Shown: positions 4,976 through 8,759 of the stretch, one piece after another
Layout of the letters: the number at the start of each line of letters is the position of its first letter
How positions within the stretch are numbered: position 1 is the stretch's first letter
NCBI GenBank assembly: GCA_937881255.1
Contig: CALGFH010000189.1
Location: 1 to 8,759, forward strand
Direction of reading: 5' to 3'
DNA: 8,759 nt
DNA from: an uncultured Actinomycetes bacterium
GTDB taxonomy: Bacteria > Actinomycetota > CALGFH01
Made by a program: the position numbers and the translations under genes
The notes under the pieces: model-generated
Database searches by the model: none
Told to the model about the DNA's origin: nothing
The model's input: the letters and a program-made list of their open reading frames with translations, nothing else

Positions 4976-6358
4976 TCAGTCGCCCGGCCAGTCCTGGCCG
5001 TCCCGCAGCCGCTCGGCCCCGCGGGACACCACCCGCTCCCCCTCGCGGAGGCCGGAGGCGACCGCCACCCGGTCCTCGCCGTCGGCCGCGACCTGCACCG
5101 GCCGCAGGCGGACCTTGCCGTTCTCGATCACGAACACGGCCTGCCCGCCCGACCGGCCGACCAGGGCCGACCCGGGCACCGAGAGCTGGTCGGTGGCCCG
5201 GCGGACCTCGATGGCCGCGGTGGCCGTCATCCCCACCCGGGGCGTCGGCTCGGCCTCCCCGGCCGAGCCGGGCTCGGCCTCGCCGAGGGCCAGGTCGACC
5301 TGGTAGGTGACCCCGCCGGCGGCCGACTGGGCCGAGGTCGGGGCGACCGCGACCCGGCGCACCTTGGCCGCGAAGGCGGCCTGGGGGAACGCGTCCAGCT
5401 CGACCTGGGCGGCCTGGCCCGGCTTGACCAGCGCGATGTCGGTCTCGTCGACCTCGGCCGAGACCAGCAGGTCGCTGACGTCGAACACGGTGGCCACGGT
5501 CTGCCCGGCGGCGACCTCGGAGCCGACCCGCAGGGGCGGCCCGGTGGCGGCCGCCTGGGCCCCGCCGCCGCTCAGCCCCTGGAGGGCCTCGGAGGCGCCC
5601 TCGGGCAGCCCCTGGATCTGCGGCAGCTCGGTGCCCCCGCTCCCGGAGCGCCCCAGCTGCACGGTGCCGCCCAGCGGCGACCGCAGGGTGAGGCGGTCCT
5701 GCTGGTCGGTGGCCAGCTCGAGGGCCAGCTCGGCCTGCCCGCGCTGGGCCGCGGTGGCCGCCTCGATCGAGGCCCGCAGCGAGTCCGCCTGGGCGTTGGC
5801 CGCGGCCGCCGCCTGCTCGGCCGCCTGGTCGGCCTGGCGCTCCAGCTCGGCCACCCGCACCTGGGCCCGGTCGATCCGGGCCTGGAGCCGCGCCCGCTGC
5901 GCCCTCGGCACCAGCGGCAGCGCCGACCGCAGGGCCGCGATCACCGCCGAGCTGGTCGCCGTGACCTGCGACTGCACCTGCTGGAAGGCCGAGAGCGCGG
6001 CCCCCGTTGGCAGGGTCGGCGCCACCCCCCCGAGCGAGGACGCGGCGTCCACCGCCGCCTGGGCCTGCCGCACCTGGTCGTCGACCTGCTCGCTCGACAG
6101 CTCGGCGACCAGCTGCCCGCCCCTGACCTCCCCCCCGTCCTTGACCACCAGCCGCTCGACCCGCGCCGCCGCCGGCGCCTTCAGCTCCGCCTGCCCCGCC
6201 GCCTGCACCGCCCCCGGCGCGCTGACCCGCTCCACCACCTCGGCGGTCCGCACCGGCTCCGCCGCATAGCGCCCGTCATCCCCCGAGTCGCACCCGGCCA
6301 CGACGAGCACGACAGCAACCCCCAGGGCGGCGGCAGCCCCGGCCCGACCGTGCCGCAT
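4976..6358 (-). CDS. MacA/HlyD-type adaptor, predicted lipoprotein
   Basis: The 460-residue protein begins with a short basic stretch, a hydrophobic segment (about 8-21) and a lipobox VVAGC with the lipidated cysteine at C23, so it should be anchored on the outer face of the membrane. A lipoyl-like half follows (about 45-88, APAAARVERLVVKDGGEV). Then comes an Ala/Gln-rich coiled-coil hairpin (about 90-222), the second lipoyl half (LRSPLGGTVQLG, about 225-236), a beta-barrel region (VSAEVDETDIALVKPGQ) and a C-terminal membrane-proximal domain (VPGSALVGRSGGQAVFV onwards). The second lipoyl half is interrupted by a Gly/Ser/Ala-rich stretch of about 40 residues (238-277). It is the first gene of the exporter operon, 2 bp before the ATPase. 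An AAAGGG 6 nt before the ATG supports the start. In Gram-negatives MacA bridges to TolC; in an actinobacterium its partner or cargo-handling role is unknown. Confidence 0.9.
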   Translation of the reverse strand: MRHGRAGAAAALGVAVVLVVAGCDSGDDGRYAAEPVRTAEVVERVSAPGAVQAAGQAELKAPAAARVERLVVKDGGEVRGGQLVAELSSEQVDDQVRQAQAAVDAASSLGGVAPTLPTGAALSAFQQVQSQVTATSSAVIAALRSALPLVPRAQRARLQARIDRAQVRVAELERQADQAAEQAAAAANAQADSLRASIEAATAAQRGQAELALELATDQQDRLTLRSPLGGTVQLGRSGSGGTELPQIQGLPEGASEALQGLSGGGAQAAATGPPLRVGSEVAAGQTVATVFDVSDLLVSAEVDETDIALVKPGQAAQVELDAFPQAAFAAKVRRVAVAPTSAQSAAGGVTYQVDLALGEAEPGSAGEAEPTPRVGMTATAAIEVRRATDQLSVPGSALVGRSGGQAVFVIENGKVRLRPVQVAADGEDRVAVASGLREGERVVSRGAERLRDGQDWPGD

Positions 6359-6402
6359 CCGCCACCCTTTCCTCGCCGACGATCACCCCGGCCAGCATAG
6401 AT

Positions 6403-6414
6403 CCCACCGGTGGG
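6403..6414. promoter_or_regulatory. 12-bp perfect palindrome upstream of the exporter operon
   Basis: CCCACCGGTGGG is self-complementary and lies 45-56 bp before the adaptor start, in the 68-bp gap after the proline dehydrogenase gene. On the minus strand a -10-like TATGCT (plus 6394-6399) follows 3 bp downstream of it, so the palindrome occupies the region just upstream of a possible -10 box, where an operator would lie. No matching -35 box was found at normal spacing. It has no loop and no T-tract, so it is not a good terminator. It may be an operator or simply chance in GC-rich DNA. Confidence 0.3.
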
Positions 6415-6426
6415 TTCTGCGCCGGG

Positions 6427-7338
6427 TCAGCGCTTCACGAGGTTGGAGAGGAAGAAGTAGAGGTTGGCGGGGCGCTCGGCCAGGCGGCGCATGAAGTAGG
6501 GGTACCACTGGGTGCCGTAGGGGAGGTAGACGCGGAGGCGGTAGCCCTCGGCGACGACCTGTTGCTGGAGGTCGCGGCGGACGCCGTAGAGCATCTGGAA
6601 CTCGAAGGTGTCGCGGTCGCGGTGGTGGCGGGCGACCAGGGTCTTGGTGAGGCGGACCATGGCCGGGTCGTGGGTGGCGACCATCGGGTAGGGGTTGTGG
6701 GCGAGCAGGGCGTCGAGCATGCGGGCGTACGCGTGGTCGACGCTGGCCTTCTCCGGGTAGGCGACCTCGGGGGACTCCTGGTAGGCGCCCTTGACCAGGC
6801 GGACCGGGATGCCGAGGCGGTTGAGGCGGTCGAGGTCGTCGCGGCTGCGGTAGAGGTAGGACTGGACGCAGACGCCGACGTTGTCGTAGTCGCGCTTGAG
6901 GGCCTCGACGATGTCCAGGGTGCGGCCGGCGTAGATGGCCGCCTCCATGTCGACGCCGACCATGGCGCCGACCTCCTTGCCCCGGGCGGCCACCTTGGAG
7001 GCCTCCTCCAGGGCCAGCTCCTGGCGGATGTCGAGGCCAAGGGCGGTCAGCTTGACCGAGATGTTGGCGTCCATGCCGCGGTCCTGGATGCGGTCGATGG
7101 CGGCCAGGTAGGAGCTGGTCGACTCGCGGGCCTGGGCCTCGGACTCGGTGTTCTCGCCCAGGTAGTCGAGGGCCACCGACATCCCGCCGGCGTTCAGGGC
7201 CCGGATGGCATGCTCGGCCTCGTCGAGGGTGTTGCCGGCGATGAACCGGTCCGCGACCCGGCGGGCGATCGGGTTGGCGGTCACCTGCCGCTGCAGGAAC
7301 GCCGAGCCCGCCGCCTTCAGCAACGTCGCCTTCAGCAT
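6427..7338 (-). CDS. Proline dehydrogenase, monofunctional (PRODH)
   Basis: This FAD enzyme oxidises L-proline to pyrroline-5-carboxylate, the first step of proline catabolism, and passes electrons to the respiratory chain. The 303-residue size fits single-domain PRODH. Motifs counted from the 7338 start are VKLTALG (95-101), VCVQSYL (about 156-162), RLVKGAYQE (180-188), ATHD (221-224), FEFQMLYGVR (245-254), LPYG (272-275) and RRLAERPAN (284-292), whose arginines bind the proline carboxylate. All expected active-site blocks are present. An alternative ATG at 7350 would add four residues; neither start has a well-spaced ribosome-binding site (GGAG lies only 2 nt before 7338). The frame stays open further upstream, but that stretch overlaps the Ppx/GppA gene and is not PRODH-like. 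The partner dehydrogenase for pyrroline-5-carboxylate is not in the window. The gene follows the Ppx/GppA gene by 26 bp, suggesting cotranscription. Confidence 0.93.
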   Translation of the reverse strand: MLKATLLKAAGSAFLQRQVTANPIARRVADRFIAGNTLDEAEHAIRALNAGGMSVALDYLGENTESEAQARESTSSYLAAIDRIQDRGMDANISVKLTALGLDIRQELALEEASKVAARGKEVGAMVGVDMEAAIYAGRTLDIVEALKRDYDNVGVCVQSYLYRSRDDLDRLNRLGIPVRLVKGAYQESPEVAYPEKASVDHAYARMLDALLAHNPYPMVATHDPAMVRLTKTLVARHHRDRDTFEFQMLYGVRRDLQQQVVAEGYRLRVYLPYGTQWYPYFMRRLAERPANLYFFLSNLVKR

Positions 7339-7351
7339 GACTCCAACCATA

Positions 7352-7363
7352 CCCCGCGCGGGG
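7352..7363. repeat. 12-bp perfect GC palindrome between the Ppx/GppA and PRODH genes
   Basis: CCCCGCGCGGGG fills almost the whole space between the Ppx/GppA stop (7365-7367) and the upstream candidate PRODH start (7350). In RNA the ends could pair only as a tight hairpin. It could slow translation initiation or mark a processing site between the two genes, but in DNA this rich in G and C it may be chance. Confidence 0.3.
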
Positions 7364-7364
7364 C

Positions 7365-8759
7365 CTACACGACCTCGGTGGCCACCGGCACCAGGGGGCG
7401 GCCGAACTCGGCCTCGAACAGGTCGGCGTTCTGGCCGGCGGCCCACAGGTCGGGGTCGTCGCGGGCCCGCAGCTCGAGCCGGAGCTCGTCGCCCTGGTCG
7501 ACCAGCTCGACCTGCTCGACCACCTGGAAGTGGTCGGCGTCGAGGCCCTCGGCGACCCGCAGCAGGGCGGCCAGGCGGCGGACCACGACCCGGTCCGGCT
7601 CCTCCAGCGCCATGTAGTCGCCGTGGCGCTGGGACGGGAGGGCCTTGCGGTGGTAGCGGGCCACGTTGGCCATCATCAGCAGCTCGCGGGGGCTCCAGCC
7701 GTCCAGGGCGGCGTTGCGGATGAGGTACAGCGAGTGCTTGTGCCGCGAGGACTGGGCGACGGCGTAGCCGACGTCGTGGAGCAGCCCGGCCGCCTCCAGC
7801 AGCTCGCGCTCGGCCGGGCCCAGCCCGTGCAGGGCGGTGGTCTGGTCGAACAGGGACAGGGCCAGGGCGGTGACCTGGCGGCAGTGGGCCTCGTCCCAGG
7901 CGTGGCGCCTGGCGAAGTCCAGCACCGAGCGGCGGCGGGGGTCGGGGGCGCCGGGCGGGCCCTCGGGGGCCGGGCCGAGCTCGCCCAGGGTCTCCAGGAT
8001 GACGCCCTCGCGCAGCGCCCACGGGGCCAGGACCAGCTCGCGGAGCCCGAACGCCTGCATCACCAGGGCGGCCACCTGGGAGCCGGCGACCACGTTGCCG
8101 GCGCGCAGGCTGTCAAGGCCGGTGAGGCTGCGGCGGTCGCGGGCGGTGGTGCCGGCCAGGTAGCCGGCGACCACGTTGAGCGCCTCCCGGGTCAGGATGG
8201 GCGCGGTCTGGCCGTCGACCCCGGCGAAGCCGAACTCGTGCGCCGGGGTCGGGGCGCCGGGCAGCGCCCTGGCCACCGCCCCCAGGTTGCGGAAGGTCTT
8301 GGAGGTGGCGCAGGTCACCTCCCACGGCGCCTCCCTGATCCGGTCGGCCAGGGGGCCGAGCACGGCCAGGGCGTGGACCCGCAGGCCGACCAGCTCGTCG
8401 GGCCGCACCGGGTCGGAGCGGACGAAGCGCCGGGTGAGCCGGGTCGCCCCCAGGGGCAGGCTCTCGGCCAGCTCGGGCCGCTCGCCCTCGCCGCCGGCCA
8501 CCTCGAGGCTGCCCCCGCCGATGTCGAGCACCAGCAGCCGCCGGGCCGAGAAGGCCGTCCAGCGGCGCGCGGCCAGGTAGGTCAGGCGCGCCTCCTCGAC
8601 CCCCGGGAGCACCTTGATGGTGACCCCGGTCGCCTCCCGGACCTGGCCGAGCACGTCAAGGCCGTTGCGGGCCTCGCGGATGGCCGAGGTGGCGAAGCCG
8701 GTGATGGCGCCGGCCCGCAGCTCGTCGGCCGCCGCCCGCATGCGGGCCACGCTGGCCAC
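7365..8759 (-). CDS. Ppx/GppA-type phosphatase with C-terminal HD domain, 5' end outside window
   Basis: The frame is open to the window edge, and the N-terminal part of the ASKHA phosphatase fold, including the first phosphate loop, is missing, so the gene starts beyond 8759. The visible 464 residues contain GFATSAIREARNG (21-33), GVEEARLTYLA with the catalytic Glu region (53-63), the second phosphate loop LDIGGGSLEV (78-87), and GLDSLRAGNVVAG to LAPWALREGVILE (214-256). A metal-type HD domain follows (about 275-415) with LLHDVGY, RHKHSLYLIRN and ARYHRK. Family members hydrolyse inorganic polyphosphate (Ppx) or pppGpp (GppA); the sequence does not decide which. Where most relatives have RAD-I after the GL--LR segment, this protein has RAGNV, a minor change. 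It is the most upstream gene of the minus-strand series and probably cotranscribed with PRODH. Confidence 0.92.
   Translation of the reverse strand: MASVARMRAAADELRAGAITGFATSAIREARNGLDVLGQVREATGVTIKVLPGVEEARLTYLAARRWTAFSARRLLVLDIGGGSLEVAGGEGERPELAESLPLGATRLTRRFVRSDPVRPDELVGLRVHALAVLGPLADRIREAPWEVTCATSKTFRNLGAVARALPGAPTPAHEFGFAGVDGQTAPILTREALNVVAGYLAGTTARDRRSLTGLDSLRAGNVVAGSQVAALVMQAFGLRELVLAPWALREGVILETLGELGPAPEGPPGAPDPRRRSVLDFARRHAWDEAHCRQVTALALSLFDQTTALHGLGPAERELLEAAGLLHDVGYAVAQSSRHKHSLYLIRNAALDGWSPRELLMMANVARYHRKALPSQRHGDYMALEEPDRVVVRRLAALLRVAEGLDADHFQVVEQVELVDQGDELRLELRARDDPDLWAAGQNADLFEAEFGRPLVPVATEVV

Noticed and set aside
4940..6400. 486-codon open frame on the plus strand opposite the adaptor gene
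   Set aside because: Its Gly/Arg/Leu/Pro/His-rich composition without motifs is a shadow of the lipoprotein adaptor, whose frame contains a lipobox, lipoyl halves and a coiled coil.
7339..8022. N-terminal extension of the PRODH frame giving a 531-residue protein
   Set aside because: The extension is out of frame over the Ppx/GppA HD domain and is low-complexity Pro/Arg/Gly. PRODH homology begins only at about 7350-7338.
8108..8117. CTGTCAA copy inside the Ppx/GppA gene resembling an operator half-site
   Set aside because: It is a single half-site within coding sequence, without a partner arm or promoter, so it is most likely coincidence.

Overview
The window is very GC-rich, densely packed bacterial chromosome. 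The gene content points to an actinobacterium (Actinomycetota): a PAC2-family proteasome-assembly-chaperone-like protein, a maleylpyruvate isomerase-like DinB protein of the mycothiol-linked type, a Ppx/GppA phosphatase with a C-terminal HD domain, a monofunctional proline dehydrogenase, and a small HTH gene paired with a stand-alone Clp N-domain gene. This assignment comes from family knowledge and composition; no marker here fixes the genus. No mobile element, CRISPR array, tRNA or rRNA was seen, and no stretch longer than about 170 bp lacks a gene.

Layout. Positions 1-831 (+) hold the 3' part of the PAC2 gene. It runs tail to tail into a minus-strand OmpR-type response regulator (828-1496), and the two stop codons interlock in one CTAG. 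A 171-bp divergent intergenic region (1497-1667) follows. It is visibly less GC-rich than its surroundings and contains a strong promoter and a cluster of inverted and direct TGAC/GTCA repeats. That promoter drives a two-gene plus-strand unit: a 76-residue HTH protein (1668-1898) and a 190-residue double Clp N-domain protein without an ATPase (1899-2471). This unit also ends in a CTAG shared with a convergent gene, the DinB/MDMPI-like protein (2468-3037, minus).

From there to the window end everything lies on the minus strand, in transcription order: Ppx/GppA-HD phosphatase (8759-7365, start outside the window), proline dehydrogenase (7338-6427), a lipoprotein HlyD/MacA-type adaptor (6358-4976), an ABC ATPase (4973-4254), a MacB/FtsX-type permease (4257-3073), then the DinB-like gene. 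The adaptor, ATPase and permease genes are 2 bp apart or overlap by 4 bp, so they form a translationally coupled MacAB-like exporter operon.

Functionally the window splits into a protein-quality-control and regulation half (PAC2, response regulator, HTH plus Clp N-domain) and a transport and metabolism half (MacAB-like export, proline oxidation, polyphosphate or (p)ppGpp hydrolysis). The most notable signals are the repeat-rich leaderless promoter of the HTH/Clp-N pair, an orphan response regulator with a shortened receiver helix and an Arg in place of the conserved Lys, and two convergent gene pairs that both end in an interlocked CTAG. I see no clear new multi-gene defence or biosynthetic system.
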